Program-made: the position numbers and the translations under genes
Shown here: positions 14,351 through 23,551 of the stretch, piece by piece
Layout: the number at the start of each line of letters is the position of its first letter
Position numbering within the stretch: the stretch's first letter is position 1
Notes under the pieces: generated by a model
Told to the model about the DNA's origin: nothing
The model's input: only the letters and a program-made list of their open reading frames with translations
Databases searched by the model: none
Source: Planctomycetaceae bacterium
GTDB lineage: Bacteria > Planctomycetota > Phycisphaerae > SM23-33
Length of the DNA: 36,218 bases
Direction of reading: 5' to 3'
Assembly (NCBI GenBank): GCA_021371965.1
Contig: JAJFVE010000064.1
Location: 1-36,218, forward strand

Positions 14351-17300
14351 AGCATCTTGCAGCGGCCATCGTGATTGCAGCGACCTTCGCCTGCGCCACG
14401 GCGCAACAGGAAGGGCGCCCGCCGCGGCGACGCCCCACGAGCATGCCGGCGGCGGTCAAACCGCTGCAGGCGCTGTCGGTGCTGGTCGCGCGGCCGACAG
14501 ACTCGGCCGTCACGCTTAATATCCTCTCGGCCGCCGGGGCAGAGGCGCTGGTCGAGTACGGCCCCGGGGGCGGGGAATCTGCCCGGACGGCCCCCTTCAA
14601 GCTCGTTGCTGCGTCTCCGATGGAAGTGCAGCTGCAGCGCCTCACGCCCGACAGCCGCTACAGCTACCGCCTGCTTCTGCGCAGAAGCGACAATGAGCCG
14701 TTCACCGCAGCGGCCGAGGGCGGATTCCAGACCCGGCGCGCCCCCGGCAGCACGTTTATCTTCGAGGTGCAGGGCGATTCGCACCCCGAGCGAGTTCACC
14801 AGTTCGACCCGAATCTGTACGTGCAGACGCTCAAGGCGGCGGCCGCGGACAAACCGGATTTCTACTTCACCATGGGCGACGACTTCAGCGTCGACGCCCT
14901 CGATACGATCGGCGAGAAGACGGTCGAAGCCCTATATCGAAACCAGCGGGCGTATCTCTCGCTCGTCGGCCGCGTCGTGCCGCTCATGCTCGTCAACGGC
15001 AACCACGAACAGGCGGCGATGTGCAATCTCGACGGCAAAAAGGACAATGCGGCCGTTTTGGCGCAGACCAGCCGCAACCGCTTCTTTTCGCCGCCGGCGC
15101 CCGACGAGTTCTACAGCGGCGACAAGCAGCCGGTGGACCACATCGGTCTGCTGCGCGACTACTATGCCTGGACTTGGGGCGACGCTCTGTTTATGGTGAT
15201 CGACCCATATTGGCACAGTCCCAAGCCGGTAGACAACGTGCTCGGTGGCGGGCCCAAGAATCGCGACCTGTGGGACGTTACGCTCGGCAAGGATCAGTAC
15301 GACTGGCTTCGCCAGACGCTGCTATCCAGCAAGGCCAAATACAAGTTCGTCTTCACGCACCACGTGCTGGGGACGGGGCGCGGCGGGGTAGAGCAGGCGG
15401 GCCTGTTCGAGTGGGGCGGACGCGACAAGAAGGGCGCCGACCAGTTCGCCGCCCGCCGTCCGGGGTGGGAGATGCCGATCCACCAACTCATGGTCAAGGC
15501 CGGCGTGACGATCTTCTTCCAGGGCCACGACCACGTCTTCGCCCGCCAGCTGCTCGACGGCGTGACCTACCAGACGCTGCCCGAGCCGGCCGACCCCACG
15601 TACACGCTCTACAACAAGGGAGCCTTCCGCAGCGGCGACGTGCTGCCCAGTTCCGGCCGCCTGCGCGTGACCGTCGGCCCGCAGACGGTGCGCGTGGAGT
15701 ACGTCCGCTCGTACCTGCCCAAAGACGCCACGGCCGAGCACCCCGATGGCAAAGTGGCCTTTGCCTACGAAGTTCCCCCCGCACGCGGCGGAGCGAAAGA
15801 CTCGCCCTCGCCCACTCAACAGCAGTCGGTGGCGATCCAGGCGCGGCCGCTGGCCGAGGGTTTCGAATTCACCGAGGGCCCGGCCGTCGCCAAGGACGGC
15901 AGCGTCGTCTTCTCCGACGTGCACGCCAGCCGCACCTATCGATGGGCCGACGGCAAGGCCGCGCCGTTTCGCGAAAAGACCGGCGGCGCCAACGGCCTGG
16001 CGTATGACAAGGACGGCAAGTTGCTGATCTGCGAGGGCGCCAACGGGCGCGTCGTGTCGCTCGATTCCGGCGGCAAGATCACGGTGGTAGCCGACCGATA
16101 TGCCGGCAAGCGGTTCAATCAGCCCAACGATCTGTGGATCGATCCGCACGGCGGGGTGTACTTCAGCGACCCGCTCTACGGCCGCGGCGAGAAGGTGCAG
16201 GACGGCGAGCATGTCTATTACGTCTCGCCCGACCGCACGCGCGTCGTGCGCGTCATCGACGACATGGTGCGTCCCAACGGGCTGTGCGGCACGCCCGATG
16301 GCAAGACGCTCTACGTGGCCGACCACGGCGCGGGCAAGACCTGGCGCTACACGATAAACGCCGACGGAACTCTGGCCGGCAAGACGCTTTTTGCCTCCAG
16401 CGGATCCGACGGCCTCAAGGTCGATGCCGACGGCAACGTCTATCTGACCACGGACGCGGTCGTGGTCTACGACTCTTCTGGCACGCGGACCGCCCGTATC
16501 GAGGTCCCGCAGCGGCCGACCAATCTCTGCTTCACCGGTCAGGATCGCAAGACGCTGTTCATCACCGCCGGGACGGCGATCTATTCGGCCTCCCTTGCCG
16601 GCGGCGGCCCGGCCTGGCGCGGCCAGACGCAGGGCCGCGCGCGAGGGCCGCAGGGCACTTTCAACACGCAGACGCCCGCTCACGCGATGGATGTGATCCT
16701 GGGCCGGCCGACCGACACGAGCGTCACACTGAGCGTCCTGTCGTATGCCGACGCCAGGGTCCGCGCGCAATACGGCACGAGCAAAGACAAGCTGACTGCG
16801 GCGACGGACGTGCAGGACATGCTTAAGGGCCAGCCCAAAGAAATCGTCTTGGACCATCTGGCCGGCGATACGCAGTACTACTACCGGCTCTTTGACGCCG
16901 CCGGCCCGGCGCTGCCGGGAGGCGAAGGGACCTTCCACACGCAGCGCGCCGACGGCAAAGAGTTCCTCTTTACCGTTCAGGCCGACTCGCACCTTGATGA
17001 AAACGCCCAGAGCGATCTCTATGCGCAGACGCTCAAGTCAGCCGCCGCCGACGGGCCGGACTTCCATGTCGATCTGGGCGACACCTTCATGGTCGACAAG
17101 CATCCCTCGCGCGAAACCGCGGCCGCCCAGTACCTGGCCCAGCGGTACTACCTGGGCCTGATCGGCCGCGCCGCGCCGGTGTTTCTCACGCTGGGCAACC
17201 ATGACGGCGAGGACGCCAAGCTTCTCCGCGGCGACGACAGCCTCGGCGCCTGGGCCACCGCCATGCGCAGCCGCTATTTCCCCAACCCGCAGCGCAGCGA

Positions 17301-17931
17301 CTTCTACGGCCCCAGCACGCTGGGGAACTACTATCGCTGGCAATGGGGCGAAGCGTTGTTCGTCGTGCTCGATCCGTATCGCTACTCCACCGGCCGCAAG
17401 GGCGACAACTGGCGAGCCACGCTGGGGCGCCAGCAGTACGATTGGCTTAAGAGCACGCTGGAAAGCAGCAAAGCGAAATGGAAGTTCGTCTTCTGCCACC
17501 AACTCGTCGGCGGGGCCGACGAGGCCGGGCGCGGCGGCATCGAGGCCGCCGGCGGCTATGAATGGGGCGGCGCCAACGCCGACGGCACGCGCGGCTTTGA
17601 GAAGAACCGTACCGGCTGGCCCATGCCCATTCACGACTTGCTGGTCAAGAACCACGTGACGATCTTCTTCCACGGCCACGACCACTTCTACGCCAGGCAG
17701 GATCTCGATGGCGTAATCTACCAACTGGTCCCCCAGCCCGCCTGCCCCGCCGGGCGCGCCGACCACGGCGCCAGATACGGCTATGCCAAAGGCGTGATCA
17801 AACCCAGCTCTGGGTACCTGCGCGTGAAGGTCTCACCCTCGCAAGTGCAGGTGCAATACGTTCAGCCGCAGGCAACCTCAGCCGGCGCCGCCCGGCTGGC
17901 CCACAGCTATCAGGTCCAGGCGCGGCCGTAA
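14347..17931 (+). CDS. Secreted phosphoesterase / SMP-30 / phosphoesterase fusion
   Basis: The 1194-residue protein has a signal peptide (to about residue 19, ACATAQQ) and three enzyme-like modules. A fibronectin-like N-terminal domain leads into a calcineurin-like metallophosphoesterase: GDSH (about 142-145), MGDD (about 178), GNHE (about 218) and GHDH (about 393). Residues about 498-755 form an SMP-30/gluconolactonase beta-propeller (LAEGFEFTEGPAV, NQPNDLWIDPHGGVYFSDP, RPNGLCGTPDGKTLYVAD). A second fibronectin-like domain then precedes a second phosphoesterase with ADSH, LGDTF, GNHD (about 951) and GHDH (about 1110). All metal-ligand motifs are kept in both phosphoesterases. Export and purple-acid-phosphatase-like layout suggest hydrolysis of phosphate or lactone esters outside the cytoplasm. 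The start overlaps the preceding stop (ATGA). Confidence 0.9.
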   Translation: MKHLAAAIVIAATFACATAQQEGRPPRRRPTSMPAAVKPLQALSVLVARPTDSAVTLNILSAAGAEALVEYGPGGGESARTAPFKLVAASPMEVQLQRLTPDSRYSYRLLLRRSDNEPFTAAAEGGFQTRRAPGSTFIFEVQGDSHPERVHQFDPNLYVQTLKAAAADKPDFYFTMGDDFSVDALDTIGEKTVEALYRNQRAYLSLVGRVVPLMLVNGNHEQAAMCNLDGKKDNAAVLAQTSRNRFFSPPAPDEFYSGDKQPVDHIGLLRDYYAWTWGDALFMVIDPYWHSPKPVDNVLGGGPKNRDLWDVTLGKDQYDWLRQTLLSSKAKYKFVFTHHVLGTGRGGVEQAGLFEWGGRDKKGADQFAARRPGWEMPIHQLMVKAGVTIFFQGHDHVFARQLLDGVTYQTLPEPADPTYTLYNKGAFRSGDVLPSSGRLRVTVGPQTVRVEYVRSYLPKDATAEHPDGKVAFAYEVPPARGGAKDSPSPTQQQSVAIQARPLAEGFEFTEGPAVAKDGSVVFSDVHASRTYRWADGKAAPFREKTGGANGLAYDKDGKLLICEGANGRVVSLDSGGKITVVADRYAGKRFNQPNDLWIDPHGGVYFSDPLYGRGEKVQDGEHVYYVSPDRTRVVRVIDDMVRPNGLCGTPDGKTLYVADHGAGKTWRYTINADGTLAGKTLFASSGSDGLKVDADGNVYLTTDAVVVYDSSGTRTARIEVPQRPTNLCFTGQDRKTLFITAGTAIYSASLAGGGPAWRGQTQGRARGPQGTFNTQTPAHAMDVILGRPTDTSVTLSVLSYADARVRAQYGTSKDKLTAATDVQDMLKGQPKEIVLDHLAGDTQYYYRLFDAAGPALPGGEGTFHTQRADGKEFLFTVQADSHLDENAQSDLYAQTLKSAAADGPDFHVDLGDTFMVDKHPSRETAAAQYLAQRYYLGLIGRAAPVFLTLGNHDGEDAKLLRGDDSLGAWATAMRSRYFPNPQRSDFYGPSTLGNYYRWQWGEALFVVLDPYRYSTGRKGDNWRATLGRQQYDWLKSTLESSKAKWKFVFCHQLVGGADEAGRGGIEAAGGYEWGGANADGTRGFEKNRTGWPMPIHDLLVKNHVTIFFHGHDHFYARQDLDGVIYQLVPQPACPAGRADHGARYGYAKGVIKPSSGYLRVKVSPSQVQVQYVQPQATSAGAARLAHSYQVQARP

Positions 17932-17955
17932 ATACAGAAGCTGTCTCCTATGGCG

Positions 17956-17984
17956 TTGAAAAGATAACTTCGCCCTCGTACCAT
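17956..17984 (+). promoter_or_regulatory. Promoter of tRNA-Val
   Basis: TTGAAA at 17956-17961, a 17-nt spacer and TACCAT at 17979-17984. The predicted start falls only a few bases before the mature tRNA 5' end at 17994. Confidence 0.5.
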
Positions 17985-17993
17985 ATCTGTCGC

Positions 17994-18067
17994 GGGCGTT
18001 TAGCTCAGTTGGTTAGAGCAATTCGTTTACACCGAATAGGTCGCTAGTTCGAATCTAGCAACGCCCA
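17994..18067 (+). tRNA. tRNA-Val (anticodon UAC)
   Basis: All four arms pair: acceptor GGGCGTT with AACGCCC, D stem GCTC/GAGC, anticodon stem ATTCG/CGAAT around TTTACAC (anticodon TAC at 18028-18030), and T stem GCTAG/CTAGC around TTCGAAT. The discriminator is A67 of this copy (18067). CCA is not encoded and must be added by nucleotidyltransferase. The gene stands alone between the phosphoesterase fusion and a convergent sigma gene. Confidence 0.97.
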
Positions 18068-18085
18068 CTGAGTTTCTACGCGCAT

Positions 18086-18127
18086 GGACCAGCCGGGGCG
18101 CTCCCTCCGTGCGCCCCGGCGTGGTCC
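18086..18127. terminator. Long bidirectional hairpin between tRNA-Val and sigma gene
   Basis: GGACCAGCCGGGGCGC (18086-18101) pairs with GCGCCCCGGC plus TGGTCC (18111-18127), a 16-bp stem with a single bulged G and a 9-nt loop. It separates convergent transcription units. It lacks a T-run on either side, so termination may be factor-dependent. Confidence 0.6.
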
Positions 18128-18142
18128 GCACTTTCACACGTG

Positions 18143-19078
18143 CTAGACGTGCAGGTACTCGCTGTCGAGGGCGGCTCGGATCTTGGCCAGGGCGGAGTTC
18201 TGCAGTTGGCGAACCCGCTCGTTGGTCAGCCCGACCAGCTTGCCGACCTCGGCCAGTGTGCGCTTCTTCTCGACGGTGCCCAGGGCGAAGCGCGCCTGGA
18301 CGATCTTGCGCTCGACGTCCGTCAGGTGCGCCCGGTTCTGCGAGAGGATCTCCTTCAGGGCGTCGACGGAGTTGTCGCGCTGGATCTCGTGGCGCTTCTC
18401 GTCGAAGTCGCTACGCTCCATCTCCGGGTCGTACTCGACGGGGAAATGGCTGCGATACCGCCCGGTCTTGGTCGCGAGCCTGTTAAAGCTCTTGAGGATC
18501 GCACGGCAGGCGTAGGTCGAGAACTTGAAGCCCATCGAGGCGTCGAACTTCTCGATGCTCCGCAGCAGGGCCATGTTGCCCTCGGAGACGATCTCGCCGA
18601 AGTCCACGTTGGGGATGCGCGTCCGCTTGGCCATCGCCAGCACCAAGGCCATGTTCGCCCTGACCAGCGCCGAGCGGCACTTCATGACCCGCGTGAACCA
18701 TTCAGTCATTTCGGCCGCCCGGGACAGGCTCGAGCGGCGCTTCTGCTGGGCGATCAGCTCAGCCAGCCGCCGGCGGGCGTAGTTGTACCGCAGGAACAGG
18801 TGCGTTTCCTGGCCGGGCTTGAGTGCGACGCGGCGCTGCCTGGGCAGCGTAGCGTCCTCGTGCACCTCGGGGAAATGCGTCCATGCAGGCACGGGGATCT
18901 CGCTGCCGGGGCCGAAGAACCGCTCTTCGGCGTCGCTCTTGTCGAACTCGACGCTCTCGACATAGTCCATCGCATCGGGGATGCGTTCATAAAGGCGGCG
19001 TTGTTCCATGGTCAGCCCGTCCATCTGCTCGCGGGCCCTGTCTGTTTGATTCTCTGTCAGTTTCTCAAGGGTACTCAT
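18143..19078 (-). CDS. Divergent sigma-70 family sigma factor
   Basis: The 311-residue protein has a region 1.2-like N-terminal part (RRLAELIAQQK), and region 2 (VRANMALVLAMAKRTRIPNV, then DFGEIVSEGNMALLRSIEKFD and FKFSTYACRAILKSFNRL). It then has region 4 (LTDVERKIVQARFALG to VGLTNERVRQLQNSALAKI). The linker between them is only about 45 residues, so region 3 is shortened or missing. The -10-reading helix (YACRAILKSFNRLATKTG) lacks the YATWWIRQAI pattern of housekeeping sigmas, so promoter preference should differ. AAAGGTAAGG precedes the ATG. No anti-sigma gene is adjacent. It is an alternative sigma of unknown regulon. Confidence 0.88.
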   Translation of the reverse strand: MSTLEKLTENQTDRAREQMDGLTMEQRRLYERIPDAMDYVESVEFDKSDAEERFFGPGSEIPVPAWTHFPEVHEDATLPRQRRVALKPGQETHLFLRYNYARRRLAELIAQQKRRSSLSRAAEMTEWFTRVMKCRSALVRANMALVLAMAKRTRIPNVDFGEIVSEGNMALLRSIEKFDASMGFKFSTYACRAILKSFNRLATKTGRYRSHFPVEYDPEMERSDFDEKRHEIQRDNSVDALKEILSQNRAHLTDVERKIVQARFALGTVEKKRTLAEVGKLVGLTNERVRQLQNSALAKIRAALDSEYLHV

Positions 19079-19372
19079 GGCCTTACCTTTCGTTAGCGTT
19101 CCTTAGCGAGGGGCCTTGGACACCTTGGCTTCGTCTTTGGCCTCACACTTATGGTACGTTTTTGGTGCTATTGATGGACACCTCAGGGACCATGAACTTA
19201 TCCTCAGAATTTCACCGTAAAGGGCTCGACGGCACCCCGCCCTGCCGCCAGGACGACCGGAACAGGATGACCTAACTGCTGAATGTGGATGATTTTAGTC
19301 CATATTCCCCAGAAGACGATTTGCCGCTCCACCGCCTATGCTCCCCGGCTGAAAAAAGAACAAAAATATGCG
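19079..19372. other. Gene-free region upstream of the sigma gene
   Basis: No credible gene here; open frames are shadows. The word TGGACACCT occurs twice in direct orientation (near 19118 and 19174), both within the likely sigma promoter region and possibly regulatory. No clear -35/-10 pair was found. Confidence 0.5.
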
Positions 19373-19430
19373 AAAAATCCTCGGTGGACAGTTTAGACAA
19401 ATCGGACAATTGTTGTCCACTATCCCGAGG
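19373..19430 (-). terminator. Terminator of the MarR/CCC/CLC operon
   Basis: On the minus strand CCTCG and GTGGACA pair with TGTCCAC and CGAGG, interrupted by a 5-nt bulge and a loop of about 23 nt, followed by ATTTTT (plus-strand AAAAAT at 19373-19378). The 5' arm overlaps the last codons of the CLC gene. Confidence 0.6.
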
Positions 19431-21318
19431 CCATCGCCAGGCGGCGGTTGTAAGCCGCGATAACGTCCTGGCGCCGCAGCAGACCCAGCACCCCCTGCCC
19501 CGTCTGGGAATTGACTACCGGAAGTTCTTCAAACTCCAGGCGGGCAAAGTCGGTCAGCGCCGTGGACAGGTCCGTATCGGGCCGCAGAGGCGTCACATCC
19601 TGCACCGCGATGTCGGCGACGATGGCGAATTTGCCGAACTCCCGTTCGTAAATCACTCGCCGCATCTGGTTGACGCTGAACAGCGCGCAATAATTGCCGT
19701 CCTTGTCCACCACCGGAAAGACGCTCTGGGTCGTGACGGGAATCGCCTCCATCACCTCCGCCAGCGGCGTCTCCATGCAGAACGTCATCACCGGGCGATC
19801 TTCGCCTTTCCAGATGTCCCCCACCGAGACTCCTTTGAGCACGCCGATCACAAAGTCGCCGCGGTGGGCCGGCGACTGCAAACGCGATGGAACCTGCTCG
19901 CGGTAGATCGACCAGCCGCGGCTGAGCAGGTACGCCAGCGCCGAGACCCACATCGCCGGAAGCAGCAGCTCGTATCCGCCGGTCAGCTCCGAAACCATGA
20001 TAATCGTGCTGACGGGCACCTTCGCTGCCGCCGAGAAGAACCCCGCCATTCCCAGGATCACGAACACGTCGATGCGGGTAACGACCGACGGCATCCACTG
20101 CTGGAGCACCAGGCCCACGGCCGCCCCGAGCGTTCCGCCGATCACCATGCTCGGGCCAAAGACGCCGCCTGAACCGCCCGAGCCAATCGTCAGCGAGGTG
20201 GTCACGATCTTGCCGATCCCCACGGCCCCCAGAATCAGCAGCGCCGCCGTCAGGCCGTAATGAAACTGCCCGGCCAGCATCTTCTGGAGAATCCCATACC
20301 CGAACGACAGCACATTGAGCGAGTCGTGCTGCGCCTCGCCGCCCAGGCCCGACAAGGCGTAGAAGATGCCCAGAGCGAACAGCCCCGTAGCCGCCGCGCC
20401 AATGGCCGGACGAAAATGCGGCGGCACCTTGAACCGTTTGAACATCGCCTGCGCGCCGTAGAAACACCGCACGTAGACAAGCGAGGCCACCACCATCCCC
20501 GCCGCCAGGATCGTCAGTGGGCCCAGCAGCAGCGGATTGTTGAACGCCAGACCCGGCTGAACCGACAGCAGCGGCTCAAAGCCCGACCCCACGCCGAAGC
20601 CGTGCAGCGAGACCAGCGCGAAGACGCAGTAAGCCACCGTGCAGGAAATAAAGGCGGGGATCAGCGCCTCGGCCTCGAAGTCCTCGTCGCGGTAGAGCAC
20701 CTCGATGGCGAAGATCGCCCCGGCCAGAGGCGCCTTGAAGATGGCCGCAATGCCCGCCCCCAGCCCTGCCGCCAGCAGCATGCGCCGCTCCGATTCGGAA
20801 AGCTTCAGCAGCGTCCCGAGCATCGAGCCGAAGCCCGCACCGATCTGGGCGATGGGCCCTTCGCGCCCGCCCGAGCCGCCGCTGCCCAGCGTAATGGCCG
20901 AGCAGATGATCTTCACCAGCGGCACGATCGGACGGATGATGCCGCGGTTCTTGTGATAGGCCTTGATCGCCGCGTCAGTGCCGTGCCCTTCCGCTTCCGG
21001 AGCGATCTTGTAGACGATCAACCCCGAGATCAGCCCCCCGACGGTGATCACCGCCAGGATCAGCCAGGGCACAAATGTGCCAAACAACGGCGCGACGTTG
21101 TGAAACAGGCTGCCCTCTCCGGAAGGGCCCGCGGGATGATATCCGGCGACCAACTCCAGTCCGTACTTCATGACCAGGTGCGAGAGAAACTGAAACGCCA
21201 CCGCCCCCAGCCCCGCCACGACGCCCACGAGCCCCGATAGCAGCACGATCCGGGCAACCGAGCGAAAATGCCCGCGCGGCGCCGGCCAAAGATCCCATCG
21301 TCGAAGTAAATCAATCAT
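19420..21318 (-). CDS. CLC-family chloride channel/transporter with CBS pair
   Basis: The 632-residue membrane protein moves chloride, either as a channel or as a Cl-/H+ exchanger. CLC signatures are present: GSGGSGGREGP near residue 150 with the gating Glu in GREGP, and GSGGSGGVFGPSMVIGG for the GxFxP chloride-binding loop. About ten hydrophobic segments precede a C-terminal pair of CBS domains (from about residue 505, VSVGDIWKG to RRQDVIAAYNRR), which often bind adenine nucleotides. The ATG at 21318 follows AAAAAGGAC; a longer reading overlapping the cotransporter gene is less likely. The gap to the upstream gene is 16 nt, so they share an operon. Confidence 0.93.
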   Translation of the reverse strand: MIDLLRRWDLWPAPRGHFRSVARIVLLSGLVGVVAGLGAVAFQFLSHLVMKYGLELVAGYHPAGPSGEGSLFHNVAPLFGTFVPWLILAVITVGGLISGLIVYKIAPEAEGHGTDAAIKAYHKNRGIIRPIVPLVKIICSAITLGSGGSGGREGPIAQIGAGFGSMLGTLLKLSESERRMLLAAGLGAGIAAIFKAPLAGAIFAIEVLYRDEDFEAEALIPAFISCTVAYCVFALVSLHGFGVGSGFEPLLSVQPGLAFNNPLLLGPLTILAAGMVVASLVYVRCFYGAQAMFKRFKVPPHFRPAIGAAATGLFALGIFYALSGLGGEAQHDSLNVLSFGYGILQKMLAGQFHYGLTAALLILGAVGIGKIVTTSLTIGSGGSGGVFGPSMVIGGTLGAAVGLVLQQWMPSVVTRIDVFVILGMAGFFSAAAKVPVSTIIMVSELTGGYELLLPAMWVSALAYLLSRGWSIYREQVPSRLQSPAHRGDFVIGVLKGVSVGDIWKGEDRPVMTFCMETPLAEVMEAIPVTTQSVFPVVDKDGNYCALFSVNQMRRVIYEREFGKFAIVADIAVQDVTPLRPDTDLSTALTDFARLEFEELPVVNSQTGQGVLGLLRRQDVIAAYNRRLAMASG

Positions 21319-21334
21319 CGAAGTAAGTCCTTTT

Positions 21335-23542
21335 TCAGAGCAATCTCCCGGAGAAAAGCCCGCTATTTCGAACCAGTACGGTCGTGGGCATCCCATCGAC
21401 CATCTCCTCAAGGCGGCGGCAATATTCAACCTCCTGGCCTATCTGGGGCACCATGAGGCCCAGAAAGACAACGTCCGCCCCTGCGCTGCGCGAGTGAATC
21501 ACCTCAAAAACCGATTGGGATTTCTCCTGCACGATCACCTCGTACACGGCGTTAATTCTCACCGACGCGATCAGAGCCGCAAGCTCATGGGCCATCTGCT
21601 CCTGCGACTGTCCGGCCGCGATAATCGTTCGCAGCGTAATCTTCGCCCGCCGCCAGAGCGGGTTGAGCGTCAGCAGGTACGCCAGCAGAAGCATCAAGTC
21701 GCCGCAGTTTTCCTTTCCGCCCCACCAGATGTCGATGCGTTCAAATTGGCTGGGGCCGCCGACGGGGCTGGGACGGATGATGAGCGTGGATTTGCCCAGG
21801 TGATGAAGCGTTCGGATATTCGCGGCCAACGCCTCCAGCCGCCGGGGCTGACTGGGCCATCCGAAGGCCACCGTGTTGGCTCGCAGACCCCCGACGCCGC
21901 TGCTTTGAGCGACGTCGATTACTCCCTGCTCAAAGTCAGAGACAACATGCGCCTCGGCAAAGGCCGAAATGCCTTCGCATTGCAGGAACTGGCTGATCGA
22001 CGCGCGGCGAGTATGCGCCAGCGGTTCGTTCTCCTCGACCTTGCCGGTCAGCAATTCGCACACCGTCAGTATTCCGGCGTTCTGATTGAACCACGCGACC
22101 ATGCGCGCCAGCGCGGCTCGCTGCTCGATTCCATTGGCCAGCAGCAGAATATTCGGCCGCCAGCTCCGCGGGTCTGAAGGCCGCTTGGCGAGCTTGCGCA
22201 ACGACAGCCTGGCCAGACTGCCCCAGACGCCTGCCCAGGCATCGCCCCACCTGCCCTCCAAGGCTCGTTGGCGCAGGTACGCCCACACCAGAAAAGAGGC
22301 CACAATGGCGATCACGCAGCCGGAGGGACTGATCAGGAACATCAAGGCAAGGTTGCCCGCTGCCCCCAAAAGCGACAACGCCCAGGGTACCCGGATCGTC
22401 GGGCGATAGGAGGGGTCGTTCACGAGCTTCTCGGTAGCGGCCACCAGGTTGATGCTCATGTACAAAGTCAGAAAGAAGATCGTAACGACAAGAGCCACGG
22501 TATTGAGGTTGCCCAAGGCCGCCGCCGCAATGGCGATGGCGCCGCTGACCCAGGTGGCCCAGGTGGGTTGGCCGCTCCTGGAAGTGCGAGCCAGAACCCT
22601 CGGCGACAGACCATCGCGCGCCAGCGCCTGCAGCACCCGCGCGCCGGCCAGGATGCTGCCAAAGGCCGATGACAGGATGGCCGCCCACATCCCCGGCAGC
22701 ACCAGCAATGCCCCCCCGACTGCAACATAGGTCCAGACCGACCGCGATTCGGGACGGATGTCGGCCAACTGCTGCAACGTCGCCTTTTCGGAAATTCCCA
22801 ACAGGACCGGCACGATCAGGTACACCAGCGTCCCGACAGCCAGCGCGCCAAGAATGCCTTTGGGGATCGCCCTCTGCGGGTCTTTCAGATCGCCGCTCAT
22901 GCCGATGCCCGCGTTGAATCCGGTGATAGCGGGAAAATAAACCGCCAGCACGCCCCAGAAGCCTCCCGCTGCGGCGATAGCCTCCGGCGAAGCAAAAACC
23001 TCGCTCTTGCGGATTGGACCGCTCAGCGAGCCCGTGGCAAGGGCGACAATGGACAGTCCCACCAGCGCCATCAGCGGAATTTGCAGCTTCAAAGACACCT
23101 CGGCGCTCTTGCCGGAAATGACGGTCGTCAGAAAGATGAACGCAACGGCCAAGTATGGCAAAGGGGGCGCGCCCCACGACGCCGGCCAGATCATCGCCAG
23201 GGCTTCGGCCAGACCGAAGCAGTAGAGGGTGACGCTCAGGACGCGGCAGAGATAAAGCGGTATGCCGATGGCGCCTCCGATGGGCAAGCCCAGGCTGCGC
23301 GAGATCAGGTAATACTCCCCGCCGGTCCCCAGCGGCGTATTGGTCGCCACGGCCGCGGCGCTCAGGGCCGTGATGAACGCCACAGCGCTGCAGATCACCA
23401 CGATCAGCAGCGCGCCGCCCACGCCCACGCTGGCGACGACCCACCCGAAGCGCAGGTACATGATCACGCCCAGGATCGTCAGAAGACTGGGAGTGAAGAC
23501 GCCCAGGAAGGCCCCGAATTTTTTCTGGCTGTGTTGCACCAT
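21335..23542 (-). CDS. SLC12-like cation-chloride cotransporter (APC superfamily)
   Basis: The 735-residue protein begins with the SLC12 hallmark FTPSLLTILGVIMYLR followed by GWVVA, and has about 12 membrane segments up to residue 440. It has GFNAGIGMSGDLKDPQRAIPKG and GQPTWATW as in eukaryotic Na-K-Cl and K-Cl cotransporters. A soluble C-terminal region of about 280 residues follows, opening DPRSWRPNILLL, comparable to the SLC12 cytoplasmic tail. It probably couples chloride movement to Na+ or K+. The start lies 9 nt after the MarR stop and has little Shine-Dalgarno, suggesting coupled translation. The CLC gene directly downstream supports a chloride or osmotic role; an amino-acid permease function is the alternative. 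Confidence 0.85.
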   Translation of the reverse strand: MVQHSQKKFGAFLGVFTPSLLTILGVIMYLRFGWVVASVGVGGALLIVVICSAVAFITALSAAAVATNTPLGTGGEYYLISRSLGLPIGGAIGIPLYLCRVLSVTLYCFGLAEALAMIWPASWGAPPLPYLAVAFIFLTTVISGKSAEVSLKLQIPLMALVGLSIVALATGSLSGPIRKSEVFASPEAIAAAGGFWGVLAVYFPAITGFNAGIGMSGDLKDPQRAIPKGILGALAVGTLVYLIVPVLLGISEKATLQQLADIRPESRSVWTYVAVGGALLVLPGMWAAILSSAFGSILAGARVLQALARDGLSPRVLARTSRSGQPTWATWVSGAIAIAAAALGNLNTVALVVTIFFLTLYMSINLVAATEKLVNDPSYRPTIRVPWALSLLGAAGNLALMFLISPSGCVIAIVASFLVWAYLRQRALEGRWGDAWAGVWGSLARLSLRKLAKRPSDPRSWRPNILLLANGIEQRAALARMVAWFNQNAGILTVCELLTGKVEENEPLAHTRRASISQFLQCEGISAFAEAHVVSDFEQGVIDVAQSSGVGGLRANTVAFGWPSQPRRLEALAANIRTLHHLGKSTLIIRPSPVGGPSQFERIDIWWGGKENCGDLMLLLAYLLTLNPLWRRAKITLRTIIAAGQSQEQMAHELAALIASVRINAVYEVIVQEKSQSVFEVIHSRSAGADVVFLGLMVPQIGQEVEYCRRLEEMVDGMPTTVLVRNSGLFSGRLL

Positions 23543-23551
23543 GTACCCGGG

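Noticed and set aside
15322..16992. 556-codon minus-strand frame inside the phosphoesterase fusion
   Set aside because: Antisense shadow; the sense strand carries intact phosphoesterase and SMP-30 motifs through the same bases.
17994..18067. tRNA-Val as an integration site for a genomic island
   Set aside because: No integrase gene and no duplicated tRNA 3' end were found within the window.
19285..20172. 295-codon plus-strand frame near the CLC gene
   Set aside because: Mostly antisense to the CLC CBS domains and the operon terminator; no ribosome site and no recognisable domain.
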